Shown here: positions 35,658 through 46,131 of the stretch, one piece after another | Numbering within the stretch: the first letter of the stretch is position 1 | How the letters are laid out: every line of letters begins with the position of its first letter | Translations under genes and position numbers: made by a program | The notes under the pieces: generated by a model | Seen by the model: the letters and a program-made list of their open reading frames with translations, nothing else | Told to the model about the DNA's origin: nothing | Database searches by the model: none | Assembly (NCBI GenBank): GCA_030533445.1 | Contig: CM060065.1 | Location: forward strand, 49,593,964-49,657,963 | Length of the DNA stretch: 64,000 bases | Reading direction: 5' to 3' | Origin: Cyprinodon diabolis | Lineage: Eukaryota > Chordata > Actinopteri > Cyprinodontiformes > Cyprinodontidae

Positions 35658-36180
35658 TAACCTGGCTCCACATATCCATCTGTAAACCTTCCGTTGAAGT
35701 AATTTTGGGAAGGGGCGAAAATACTGGTTAGCTGATTGGCCTATGTTGGTGATAGACGGGCCAAATAAACCAATCAGATCAACGAAGCATATGACGTACT
35801 AACAGAGCGACGACGAAGAGGAGCCAATTGATAAACTCTTGCCGAAACCAGTCGGGAGAAGAGCAAAAACATCTTTTCCTCTGAGAAAAGCCTCCAGAGC
35901 AGTGTTTTGCTCTTCTTTCAGTGAAGAAATACTCTGTAATTCCGATAAAACTTGCTCGATATCCACGCTAACGCTAGTTTCATCGGCTGAAGCCGCCATG
36001 TTCTTTAGACTGAACTGTCGCGCTTCTCGTTGCGTCACACCTCAACCCGCCTCAAAGCCAACGCTGATTGGACGTTCGTTTGGTGAACGGCTCCAAATTT
36101 TCTTTAATGGAGAGTCTCCAGATTGATCTGCGAGTGAAACCTTGAAAGCTCGCGAGATCAGGATGGTCTCACGGGGCTAG
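35658..36180 (-). mobile_element. Helicase-fragment-bearing repeat (523 bp), copy 1
   Basis: The copy is bounded by TAACCTGG on the left and ACGGGGCTAG on the right, flanked by the perfect 8-bp duplication GGCGATAT (35650-35657, 36181-36188), which is part of the surrounding hAT terminus. Eight-bp duplications suggest hAT-type integration, though the terminal inverted repeats are weak (AACCTG... versus CTAGCC...). On the minus strand it carries CCAAT-box-like and TGACGCAA words, then ACATGGCGGC at the start codon of a RecQ-like helicase fragment. Compared with copy 2 it lacks about 20 bp of the outer left end. Confidence 0.8.
35799..35999 (-). pseudogene. RecQ-like helicase N-terminal fragment, copy 1
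   Basis: From the ATG at 35999 the frame reads MAASADETSVSVDIEQVLSE, LQSISSLKEEQNTALEAFLR, then GKDVFALLPTGFGKS. This is the motif 0 (…KEEQ…AL…FLxGKDV) and Walker A (PTGFGKS) region of RecQ-family ATP-dependent DNA helicases. After GKS an 8-bp difference from copy 2 shifts the frame and it ends in a Ser-rich tail. All later helicase motifs are absent, so no helicase activity is expected. Confidence 0.7.
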
Positions 36181-36379
36181 GGCGATATGGCAAAAATAAA
36201 ATATCACGATTTTTTGATTATATTATTGTGATCTCGATTTTATCACGTTTTTTTTCAGATACGACCAACATAACTTCAATTACATGCAAAGAAGAGAAAA
36301 ATTGAATAAATCAACAAGTTTATTAAAATTAGAGAATCAAAGCAGTGCTAACAAACCTATTTTTAAATTTCTATATTGT

Positions 36380-36680
36380 AAACACACCAAAGAGTAAAAA
36401 TCTAAATCTAGATAAGTCAATTTTTTCTTAAAATAAGTGCATTTGTTCTTGAATTGAGGAGGTAAAAGAGACATTTTGCCAATGGAACAAGACTATTTAC
36501 ACTTAAAATAAGAAAACACAATTTCATTGTCTTATTTCAAGTGCATATTATCTAATTATCTTATTCTAAGAATAAAACTACTCATTCCATTGGCAAACTA
36601 TCTTATTTACCTACTCAAATTAAGGGTAAATACACTTAATTTAAGAAATTTTTACTTATTTCTAGATCATTTTTGCAGTA
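36380..36680. mobile_element. Hairpin MITE (CACTGCAAAAA family), copy 1
   Basis: It matches the copies at 46132-47953 and 41890-42181 through words such as AAAATAAGTGCATTTGTTCT, GAGGAGGTAAAAGAGACATT and ATTTTTACTTATTTCTAG. Halves of the element are complementary (TTTTGCCAATGG versus CCATTGGCAAA), so it can fold back. The left CACTG terminus is decayed; the right end reads TTTTTGCAGTA. Confidence 0.75.
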
Positions 36681-37303
36681 TGCAATAACTCCTGAGTAAA
36701 ACAATTACAAATTAGTTACTTTTACAAGTATTTACAGTCAAAATAAATAAAAAAAATCTAACTGTATCTTAGTGCAGTTTTATTACTTTAAAATCTTGAC
36801 GGGTCTAATAAAGTAAAAGAAAAAAGAAAGCGCACGCAAACTAACTTGAGTTTAAAAAAATTATTACATTAAACAATAGATCTGTATAATTTCTTAAGTC
36901 TTTAGAAACAAAAGCTATTATGGAACCGCAAATATAGTGCAAGTCAATATGTAATCTGTGCAATCTATGATGATATGATCAGGAAAATAGGCCGTCTGCA
37001 GTGTTGCATTACATTGCTCCCAGTTGCTGATGAAATGTATGGTTAAGGTCAAATACGGCTCTGATGTGCGGCTGGACCGGAGGTCGCTTGTGGTGGCAAA
37101 GAACTGCACATTTTTAATATTTCGTGAAACTTTCTCTCTGCATTCACCGTACATCGTGGAATAGCGGCGTTTGAAAAATACGTTCTCTTAATAATGACGG
37201 ATCGTCAGAGGTGTAGATCGTAACGTGGTCTTAAATCGTCATATCGCCCCTAATTCAACCCGCAAAAAATAAGAGAATTGAGCCGTATCTTTTTTATCCT
37301 TAC

Positions 37304-37382
37304 CAAAGTCAACGAAGGAGGACTGGCCGATGGTCTTTACAGCTGGTTTAGACACAACCTCCCGCTTAGTGAAGGCACCATC
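37304..37382 (-). CDS. itfg1: itfg1 internal exon (second of three in the window)
   Basis: This 79-nt exon has a polypyrimidine CCCACCAG acceptor and a GTAAGG donor. It starts in phase 0, reads DGAFTKREVVSKPAV then KTIGQSSFVDF, and leaves one base (G). That G joins the first two bases of the next exon to make GAT (Asp). Human ITFG1 has the equivalent LDGNF...VVGQSAFADFDGDG. The GQSSFVDFDGDG junction is the start of an FG-GAP/calcium-loop motif (D-x-D-G) and is split by the intron. The exon lies only 52 bp outside the hAT element at 35642-37252, so a transposon sits just beyond its 5' splice site. Confidence 0.88.
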
Positions 37383-38080
37383 CTGGTGGGAGAGGAGAAG
37401 AGAGCATAGAGTCATTATTCCAGTTATGAAAGGCTCATATTAGAACTCCTAAACTCTGTACAAGAGCTTGTTTAAGGCTAATAAATTGTCAGCTATCACT
37501 TCAATTTTGTTTTACAATCACAGACCCAGAAGGAGGTCTAATTAAAACCACAGTGGAGTAATATTTTCTCTCCAAAAACCAAAGGCTAATGGGAAATTTA
37601 AAGGAAATAGGTGAATACTGTGCATTATTTATTAGGGGCTGCTTTTATGTATAGATCTATTAAAAATGTGCTTGAACACTTCAGCCAAAAACAGCCTTCT
37701 TTTCATTTCTCCAAAAATATAACCTTAAGTGGCGCGGCGGTGGTGCAGGCCGACAAATGTTGGGGAATTTCAGCTGTGATGTCAGCACAGCCCCTCAAAA
37801 TAACTACTTTTATTATTCTAGTTTGAAGCATATTTAAAAACAAAGTTTAGTGAACCTTATCAGAGCTGAGAACTTGCTAATGACTGTGTTCCTAAACATT
37901 TTATGCAGTCTTGATATCACTGTGTGGAAGCTTCTTTTACATTAAAAAAGGTGTAAATCTTGTTCATGGAAACCATTTTTAGACAGATGGTTTGATAAAA
38001 GGGTTAAGGAAGCCATCTTTGTTATCCTGGAAAAAACAATTTTCAAAAGAAGAGTAGGTCTTAGACATAACGTGTCACCT
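37383..38080. other. Intronic sequence upstream of the itfg1 exon
   Basis: Minus-strand intron with the polypyrimidine tract of the 37382 acceptor at its left edge. No other feature recognised. Confidence 0.55.
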
Positions 38081-38224
38081 ACTGACAAAGAACTTTTAGG
38101 AACATAACCTAGAAGATTCACTTCTCAGCTGCCTTCAACTGACTCACACTTTATTGAGGGATGGGATCGAAACCACTCTGAGCAGGAGGTTAACGACCCA
38201 TCAGAACCCTCTAAGGACCATTAA

Positions 38225-38426
38225 CACCCCCCATGTGACCTCCATGGCACATCCAGCAGGAGGGATCAGAGGCACCTTTTGTGTTCCCCTAATTCTTTGT
38301 TCCACCTACAGTATATTAATCTCAGTGCTCCCCATCAGTTAGAACAGAGGAAGCCTCTTGGATGAGAGGAGAAATATCTTCTAGAAAACTACACATCCAG
38401 TTATCTAAACTGAACTTTTCAAGCTC
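38225..38426 (-). repeat. Retroelement end (LINE- or Penelope-like), copy 2
   Basis: It is the reverse complement of the element at 8508-8724, sharing CCTACAGTATATTAATCTCA, AAGCCTCTTGGATGAGAGG and CTGAACTTTTCAAGCTC. It ends just before an unrelated hAT-like segment. Confidence 0.55.
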
Positions 38427-38440
38427 GTCAATGATCTAGA

Positions 38441-39044
38441 TTTGCGCGGTGACTCTTGCCGCCTGCGCTGTGCGGAGATGCAGAGGAAACCGTATGTGGT
38501 GGGGAAACGCAGCTCGACGTAACACCGGTATTTCCATGTGGAAAACGCTGTTTTGCTGCTGGAGTCCTCCTCACTCTCCATCTCTCTGTGTGTGCTGTAT
38601 GTTAACACCCGCCAGCGGAAACACCCACCTACCCAACTGACAGACGGAATCTCACTTTACATCAGCCATTCTCATCCTCCCCTCTCTCATGACAAGGCGC
38701 GCACCTCTGGATGACCTAAAAAATAATCTTTAATATCTCTTAAACAAAAGTAGCACAAACAATATTTTTTTTCTGCACAAATCTGCACTAACGTTGCACT
38801 AACCATTCAGTCTATTTGCAGAGTTTTTTGACGTGGGTGGGGTGTCAGCTTCACGCAGCTGCGCACGAGTCCTATCATGAAAAGAGGTTCATTGTGCGAC
38901 CTGAGTAACGCGCAGTAACGGGGTGTCTGCAATGGTAACTGTGTTATAGTTACAGTCAAAGTAATTAGTTAGATTACTCGTTACTAAAACAAGGTAACGG
39001 CGTTAGTAACGCCGTTACTTTCAACGCCGTTAGTCCCATCACTG
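38441..39044. mobile_element. hAT-like element, right-hand end only
   Basis: The right end, AACGCCGTTAGTCCCATCAC then TG, matches the reverse complement of the frequent CAGTGATGGGACTAACGGCG terminus, with subterminal GTAACGGCGTTAGTAACG repeats before it. The left terminus was not found, so the left boundary is a guess. Confidence 0.45.
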
Positions 39045-40250
39045 GTCATGACAGAATCCACCAAACACACAAAGTAAGAGAGAAAGATGGTTTACTGAGA
39101 AAGACCTGCATATACTTTATGAATATATAGACATTATTAGAAGAGTGTGCATGTGTTACATGGTGAAATTTATAGACTGTGCCTTAAAAACTGAACCGAC
39201 CTATAAAATGTGACAGCATTCTGACTACTGCTGCACAGTCTAAATGCTGCTTTCTACAGACATAAAATACACTATGAAAGTCCATAGTTTCTAACAGTTA
39301 TCTTTATAAACGTGTATGAATTACCAGAAATAATATCCAAAAGTTATATTTCATGAAATGAACGGGCAGAGTGGAGCCGATAAATCATGGTGTGTTTAAC
39401 AACGCTGGACAGATTCTGGCAATAATGTTTAAGAACGCTGACACTGTAATGCAAAGCTCCATTCATGGTATTGATTTTCTGTGCAGAGGGGAATTCCACA
39501 ATGCCACAAGGACTCCATTGCAAACAATGGCAATTTAGAAGGAAGTCCTACGACAGAAAGCATTTCCAATGTGAGCGAACAGAGAATCCGACTGAAATGA
39601 AATCCGACAAACTTGATTAACTAAAATGAAATGAAAGCTAATATACACGATTCTTCAATGTTCAGTTTTTGTGAAGACAGCTTCTACAAAACAAAAATTT
39701 GACGTAATTTGGTTCTATAACTGATAACATGAGTAAAAATATTTACCATTCAACACAACTACATTAAACCATATGCTTCTAAAATGCCCTCAGCTGTTCT
39801 AGAAAAGACAGATCCACCAGAGAACCTCTTTCATTTTTTTTCTAATCTTGTAGAAGAAACTGAAAATGTTTTAAAATATTTTGTTGCCTTTTGCTTATTT
39901 ACAGTCAGGTCTTGTGTGCTGAAAATCTGAAAACTGCAATGATAAAAAGTTTCTGAGAAAAGCGTAAAAGAAACCAACAGGGATTGATAGAAGACCTGTG
40001 AATGCTTATATCCATGTTTCTGATTGGCCAAATGCTACATATATGCTAGCTGTTAGCTAAATATTATCATTTCAGTAGAGATAAATGTAACGTTTATCCT
40101 TTAAAAGATTTTCCACTTGCTCCATGGCATGTCGATGAAATTTGCATAAACGATACCTCCAAGCAGTGAACCAAACCATGTTTAGCATACTATAGCAGAG
40201 CTCTGTTTTGAATGTTTTAGCTTTTCCCCACCTCAACTCACCTGACTTAT
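39045..40250. other. Intronic sequence without a recognised gene
   Basis: AT-rich intron. No ORF above 66 codons, no recognised element ends. Confidence 0.5.
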
Positions 40251-40251
40251 A

Positions 40252-40762
40252 CCCCTTTCCCACTGGCAGAAAAAACCTATTTAAACCCAGGAACAATCAA
40301 CTTTTAGTGGCACTGGGAACAGCTCAATGATGCGGGTCAACCCGGGTCAAACGACTCGGCAAGCAGCCCGCTTAAAAAATCACCTCGGATCTGATCGGTA
40401 TGCTGTGAGAACACCAGAGGCAGGTTGACCTGCTAAATTACATGAAAACCATTGAACGCAACATACGGATGTCAAAAACACCGCGGCAGTCGCTTCTGAT
40501 CTAACAAGCCAAAACAAATCTGTTTACATTTGATAAACATAACCTAGCGCTGGTGAGAAGGATTCACAAAGATAAAAGTGTGAAACAATAAAGCACACGT
40601 ATTACGTGTTTTTCTCCATTGTTTACTTTCCTGATTTCGGTCACGTCATCAAAGCTAACCGTTTTTTTTGCCAGTGGGAAGGGAGCCAAATGCCGATTGT
40701 TAGCAGGTTGACCCATGTTTGAAAAACACATGTTAACCCGGTATTTTCAGTGGGAAAGAGGC
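40252..40762. mobile_element. MITE with CTTTCCCACTG termini
   Basis: The left end CCCCTTTCCCACTGGCA and the right end TTTTCAGTGGGAAAGAGG are inverted repeats. The subterminal parts carry AACCCGGGTCAA-like and GTTAACCCGG words on opposite sides. No ORF and no clear target duplication. Confidence 0.7.
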
Positions 40763-40782
40763 TTTAGATAAAAAGGTGCCAG

Positions 40783-41010
40783 CACAATGCAAAAACTGGA
40801 ATACAAGCATTTATTTAGGTATTTAGTTATTTCTATTGATTTGAGCCAAACTGATTTACTTATCCATTGTTTAATTTCAATTGCATAATTTCTCATTATC
40901 TTATTTCAAAGAAAAACATACTTATTATATTGAGATATCATCTTATTGACCTGCTCAAATTAAGGGCAATACACTCATTTTAAGACATTTTTATATCTAT
41001 TTTTGCGGTT
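40783..41010. mobile_element. Hairpin MITE (CACTGCAAAAA family), copy 2, diverged
   Basis: It has CACAATGCAAAAACTGG on the left and CTATTTTTGCGGT on the right. Internal words such as CTGCTCAAATTAAGGGCAAT and CTTATTTCAAAGAAAAACAT match the better copies. It is shorter, probably by internal deletion, and is the most diverged copy. Confidence 0.6.
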
Positions 41011-41887
41011 TACTTTGACTTTCCTAATAATCTGACAGAGTTTCTGAAGACACTCAGTGTTATGGTGGGATGATATTAACCACAAACAGATTTTAATAGG
41101 GCTGGGAAGAATGGTATGCAACTAATTAACAGCCACAAGCAGATATATAAACAATTTATCACAGAAACAAAAGTTTAAAAAACCTTTCAGCAAACTGTTG
41201 TTCAGCTCTGGTTCATCCTAATCACATATCTTCAAGTTCATGACAGGTTTGTAGGCGAGATATAATTTTCTGTATTAACTGAGATACAAATTTGGGAAAC
41301 AGGAAGTCAGACTGACTTAGTATGACTCCATAAATACACCAGAAGAAGTGAGAGAGCCATTTGGAGGTGAAGAACCCTGGATTACAGGAGACCAACCTGT
41401 TTCTGCAACCCTTGATCATTGCTAGGAAGCAACACAAACATATGATTTAGATGTTTTAAAGTAGAGACATGTCTAAAACATCGGGACAGGGGGTCCTGAG
41501 GGGTAAAGACCCCTAAATTATACGTTTCAGTGGGGTCCTGAGCTACAGTGTTTTGTTTTTTCTTCACAGGGACACTAATGTCCTCTCACCATCTCCCATG
41601 GAAACTAAGACTTATTGCAGCAATAGAAGATAAAAGGGACTGAATAATTTTATTAAATAGAAAAATATATGTGTGGGGAGGTATTGCTTGGTTGTTTCTA
41701 AACACTACAATGAGGTGGAAATCTGTTCATATCAAGGAAGCAATACATTCATAACCTTAAAGGAAAACAAGGTGCTGTAATAACGTATTATTGGAGTTTC
41801 TTCAAAGAATTTCTGTTGATAATATGCGTGAGAAGAAAGGATCTCTATAGTGGTCTGTGTTGCAGCAGCTCAGAGGAAGTATCTCTT
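41011..41887. other. Intronic sequence without a recognised gene
   Basis: Two overlapping minus-strand ORFs (41222-41567) of 61-71 codons, no known domain. Nothing else seen. Confidence 0.5.
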
Positions 41888-41889
41888 TA

Positions 41890-42181
41890 CACTACAAAAA
41901 AATAGAAATCTAAATAAGTCATTTTTTCTTAAATTAAGTGTATTTCTCTTGAATTGAGGAGGTAAGTGAGATGCTTTGCCTATGGAACAAGACAATTTAT
42001 ATCTAAAATAAGAAAAAGCAATTGCATTTTCTTATTTCAAGTGCATTTTATCCAAATATTTTATTTCAAGAGTAAAAAATACTAATTCAATTGGCAGATC
42101 ATCTTATCTACTTGCTTAAATTAAGGGTAAATAAACAAAATTTAAGAAATTTGTACTTATTTATCTATCCTTTCTGCAGTG
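41890..42181. mobile_element. Hairpin MITE (CACTGCAAAAA family), copy 3, with both ends
   Basis: It starts CACTACAAAAAAATAG and ends TATCCTTTCTGCAGTG. Internal halves are complementary: TTGCCTATGGAACAAG and CAATTGGCAGATC, AAAATAAGAAAAAGCAAT and TTTTCTTATTTCAAGTG. A TA lies on each side. CACTG ends recall CACTA-type elements, but this is only suggestive. Confidence 0.75.
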
Positions 42182-43535
42182 TAAGGATCCAAGAGGATGC
42201 TCAGGGTTGACCTATACAGTTTTTATTTTGCAAAAAAGAAAAAAAAAGAAAACTTGTTAACCATAATTATAAAGACCCATCTAATCATCCGTGACATGCT
42301 GCTCTGGGCAGAACTAAGAAGCCTACCTCAAAGAACCTTTAGTTGCTATCGTTGCAAAAAGACTTCCACACAGAGCTGCTTTTACTATAATCATACATAA
42401 TGAAGCTTCTTCATATTTTAAATTAAAAAAAGATTTAAAACTTTTCAATCCTTTGATACGTCATGTAATTGAATCGTTACAGCAACACAATTTTTTTCAT
42501 TCCAGGTTATACACAATATAAACGGGAAAAATGCAAAGTGTGAGAAAAAAATATATTTTTATATTTTTCTATTTTCTATTCAGAATGGCTCCTTATGTCT
42601 TAAACTATAAATAAATACATAGTCATTTTAAACAGTATCTGGTTGGAACAGAGAGAAAAAACATCCTTGCTCTACAGAGGAGAACACTGGGAGAGAAGCA
42701 GTTCAACTAAACAATGTTCAGAACTACTGATTCACTTTGAAATATTTCTTTTTTTTATGTTATTAGCTCCTGAGTGTAAATTTATTTCTTCTACTTGTTT
42801 CACCACTTTCTCACCTAAAAGTCCCCACTCTAAAATGTGCATGATGCAATAGTATGAGAAATGGGCTGTATTTTTTAATGTAATTTGCATTATTATTCTG
42901 CGGTTTTTGGGGATTTGGCTCATTGCAGCTTATGGGTCGGCTTATTTTTTAGCGTAGGTCTGAAAATCCATAAAAACTGCAGTTTGGCTTACTATGAAAA
43001 AGTTCTGCAAAATCTATTAACCACGTTTACAGAAACTAATTTTTCTCCCAGGTTTCAAACTCCCTGCTGAGAGATTAAGTTCAGGAGACTGATGACTGGT
43101 GCTCCCACAGTCATTCTCCGGTTAGATTTATGTTGCAGTATTTCTCTTCAAGTCAGAACTACCATGTTTTGATATCTAATGGGATTTTTTTTTTTTAAAA
43201 GACTGATGGTGTCGTCAAGGAAGGATCATCTTAATGGGCTGAATGATGTATTCGGATGCAAAAAAGGTTTTGAGTAAAAAAAAAAAAACTCAAATGAAAT
43301 GGTGTTTTGTTTTTTGTTTGTTTTTTGCTTTAAGATAAGTGATAATTTTTGCTCAAATGTAAATTGAGTAATCAGTGAACAAATAACTAATATAACTAGA
43401 AACTCTGAATATAAGTAATTTTTATTCTTTTTCATTTGAGAACCATTGAAAGTGCATCGGTAAAACCAGAACAATTAAAAAATTGTAGACTACAAACCAT
43501 TAAAAGTCCAGCTTCAATTCATCCCGCTAGAAACC
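42182..43535. other. Intronic sequence without a recognised gene
   Basis: ORFs of 60-82 codons without domain features. A and T tracts at 43187-43200 and 43277-43290. Confidence 0.5.
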
Positions 43536-43539
43536 AAAA

Positions 43540-44050
43540 ATCCTGCTAGAAACATGGGTGTAGTGATGGACTCAGACCTGAACCTTCAGAGGGTCTTAAA
43601 GCTCATAACAGTCTGCTTTCTATCACCTAAAGAACTACTTCAGGATTAAAGGACTGATGTCTCAAAAGGACCTTGAAATACTTAATGTGCTGAGATGTGC
43701 GGGAGCTGCAGCTGATCCACAATGCTGCTGCCTGCATACTCACCAGAACTAAGAAAGTGGAGAACATCCCTCAGTTCTAAATTCATTACATTGGCTACCC
43801 ATATCTCAGAGAATAGATGTTAAAGAACTTCTGATAGTCTATAAATCACTGAAGGTCTTAACACCAAGATACATTATAGAGTTTAAACCGTCCAGACTTC
43901 TAAGGTCTTCTAGCTGTAATCTACTCTGCAGAACCAGAACCAGACACAGAGAAGCAGCTTTTAGTTCTTATTCTCTACTAATCTGGAATAAACAGAAAAT
44001 TTTAAAAGCGCCAAAACTATCAGTTGCTCTAAATTGTATTTGTTTAGAAT
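43540..44050 (+). mobile_element. LINE 3' end (Rex1/CR1-like), decayed
   Basis: Across several frames the sequence encodes pieces of the reverse transcriptase C-terminal region of CR1/Rex1-group LINEs: MGVVMDSDLNLQ, GLMSQKDLE, LQLIHNAAACILTRTKKVE, FIHYIGYPYLRE and RTRTRHREAAFSSYSLLIWN. Each piece is in a different frame, so there are many frameshifts. Upstream parts of the element are absent. A 5'-truncated dead insertion. Confidence 0.7.
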
Positions 44051-45537
44051 GGCCTCTGATTATGTTATTCAAACAGTAAATGTTACGTTTCTTGTACCCA
44101 AAATGTATGAAATAAACGCACATAAGTTTGTATTTCGATCCATATCAAGACTTTACATTGACTTACATTCATTCTATTTACTGCAGGTATTATTTAATCC
44201 ACACCTCTAAACTGACATTAGAAAATGGGAGTCTGCCACTTTAGGACCAACCTTTGGTCCCCACAAGGCCTGCCGGTCCTAGAAGGCAAGTAAATAAATC
44301 AAAAATTGTCCCTCTTTCAATGTGGGGTCTTTCCTTTGTCTTCCATTTATTTCTAACCTATTTCTGCAGCCCAACTCTAACCCTAAACCTAAACCATAAA
44401 ATATTCATACCTAACACCAACCTAAAGTTAATTCATACCGTAGCCCTAGATATGACCCCTGACCCCAAAACAGCATTTCCATTCATCGAGCCCAGGCATC
44501 AGGCCCCATAAGGAGCAGACAGTCCCCACAAAGTTCTATTTTTTTCCAGAAAATGGGCCCCACACACACCCTCTTTATTTTTATAAATCCCTTTTATTCT
44601 CCTTACTTAGTTGTACCGTTTCCCCCCTCATTCAGCACTTTGCTTTGCCACTAAAATGTGGTATATAAACATACCTGCTTTGTCACATTATTATAACTTA
44701 AACTGTCGTGAAAAAAATAGAATAGAATCACTTTTTGGCAGAAAACCAGTAAAATAAATAAAAACAAAAGGTTAAAATTCCCTGTTCAGAACTGATCACT
44801 GATCTATAGTCTAAATGAGATGATGGGGTCATTAGTTGTATTGTGCTTTATGTAGAAACCAAATTATAAATATAGTCTTAACCTAAGAAAAAACCGACAG
44901 TGCGTTCTGTGATGACTAAAAGCTGATATAATCATTAGTTTTTTCATAAATACTTGTTCAGATTGTAGATTTCCAAACGCGAGCTCAGCACTGATATATT
45001 AAACTTGACATTCAAAGGTTTATATCTACTTCTCCTAATGAAAAAGTGAAAGTAAGACTTAAATAACACAAATCACTCTATGAAATAATTCAGTTTTACA
45101 AACATTTACTGATTAAGCAGAAATAATCTATTCAGCAGCCAGAAGATCACGGTTCCTGGTGGCGCTTGGGTTTACAGAGTGAACTCTCAGCATCGACATC
45201 TGAAGGATTGACTGCTGCTGGTTCCTTGATTGCAACAGATCATGATTAATCTGATTGTGTTTGAGGACAGCGAACCGATGTGAGAAGATTAAGGGATTTT
45301 ACACTTTAGTTTGGCTGATGCCTTCTGTTTGCATTAAACCAAATATATTTCTGTCACACGCAGGCAAAGTGTGAACGGGGATGACATTAAGAGAAAATGC
45401 ACATAAAACATATAGAAAACGATGATCTTGCGTTTTCTTTTCTAAGACGATTATATTGAGATATAATAATAAAGCCATAAGGAAAGATTTTATGATTGGA
45501 TTAGGGTTATCCCTTGCTGTGCTGCTGGTTAAAATGA
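44051..45537. other. Intronic sequence with weak telomere-like words
   Basis: Near 44250-44570 the sequence has GTCCCCACAAGG, CTAACCCTAAACCTAAACC and GTCCCCACAAAG, a combination found in common fish repeats. Not enough for a family name. No gene recognised. Confidence 0.4.
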
Positions 45538-46131
45538 TGCTGTGTTATGTGCGTCGGGCACATTAATTATTTTTGTTTCTTTTTTTCTTTTCCCTTTTAT
45601 TGTTGTATAGACCTTAGTTGAGTCACTTAAATTTTAGAGTTGATAATTATTTCTTTTTTCTATCGTAAATGATTCGATTACGTTAATTGGTTGTGATATT
45701 GGTCCACCTATAAGTAGGCTGAGTTTTTCTCTCTCTCTCTCCCTTTGAACCTTCTGTTCGAGTGACCGTCACAGAGGGAGCGTCCAGACGCGATGCGCAC
45801 GTCTCCCGTCTTTGTAGGCTGCAGCTGACCTCTCCAGCCTGCCATGTGGTATTTTTTTTTCTGTTAGCCTTTGTTTTTTGCAGAGTTTTTGTAACTTTGA
45901 CCAGGTGGGACCGGTTGTCCTGTTTTCGTTTTTTTCTTTAATATTTTTATTAGAGTTTTCCCGTTAGTTCGGTATTAGCAGAGGCTTCGACGGCCCTGTA
46001 CAGGGTTGGCCCTCTGCTGTACCGTTTTGTTGCTTTGGATCGGTTCACCAGGTCCAACTTTCTGTTCACACTTTGGGTTTTTTTTTTCTTAGAGTTTTTT
46101 TTTGGACACTGGGAACTGGTGACTCTCTGTT

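Larger units (their letters stand above)
35642..37252. mobile_element. hAT-like element (TAGGGCTGGGCGATAT ends) with a nested insertion
   Basis: The left end TAGGGCTGGGCGATAT and the right end CATATCGCCCCTA are inverted repeats flanked by the perfect 8-bp duplication ATTCAACC (35634-35641, 37253-37260). The element is interrupted near its left end by the helicase-bearing repeat (35658-36180) and contains a hairpin MITE copy (about 36380-36680). Without the insertion the left subterminal region reads GATATGGCAAAAATAAAATA, TCACGATTTTTTG. No intact transposase frame. Confidence 0.85.

Noticed and set aside
35839..36126. ORF antisense to the helicase fragment (also at 50122-50406 and 54892-55179)
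   Set aside because: It is conserved in all three copies only because the DNA is. The sense frame carries the helicase motifs.
38225..38426. Possible hammerhead ribozyme (GGATGAGAGG...GAAA-like core)
   Set aside because: The catalytic CUGAUGA core and stem II cannot be assembled from the sequence in either copy.
44380..44400. Interstitial telomere (CCCTAA-like words)
   Set aside because: Only a few imperfect units, embedded in a repeat with GTCCCCACAA words.
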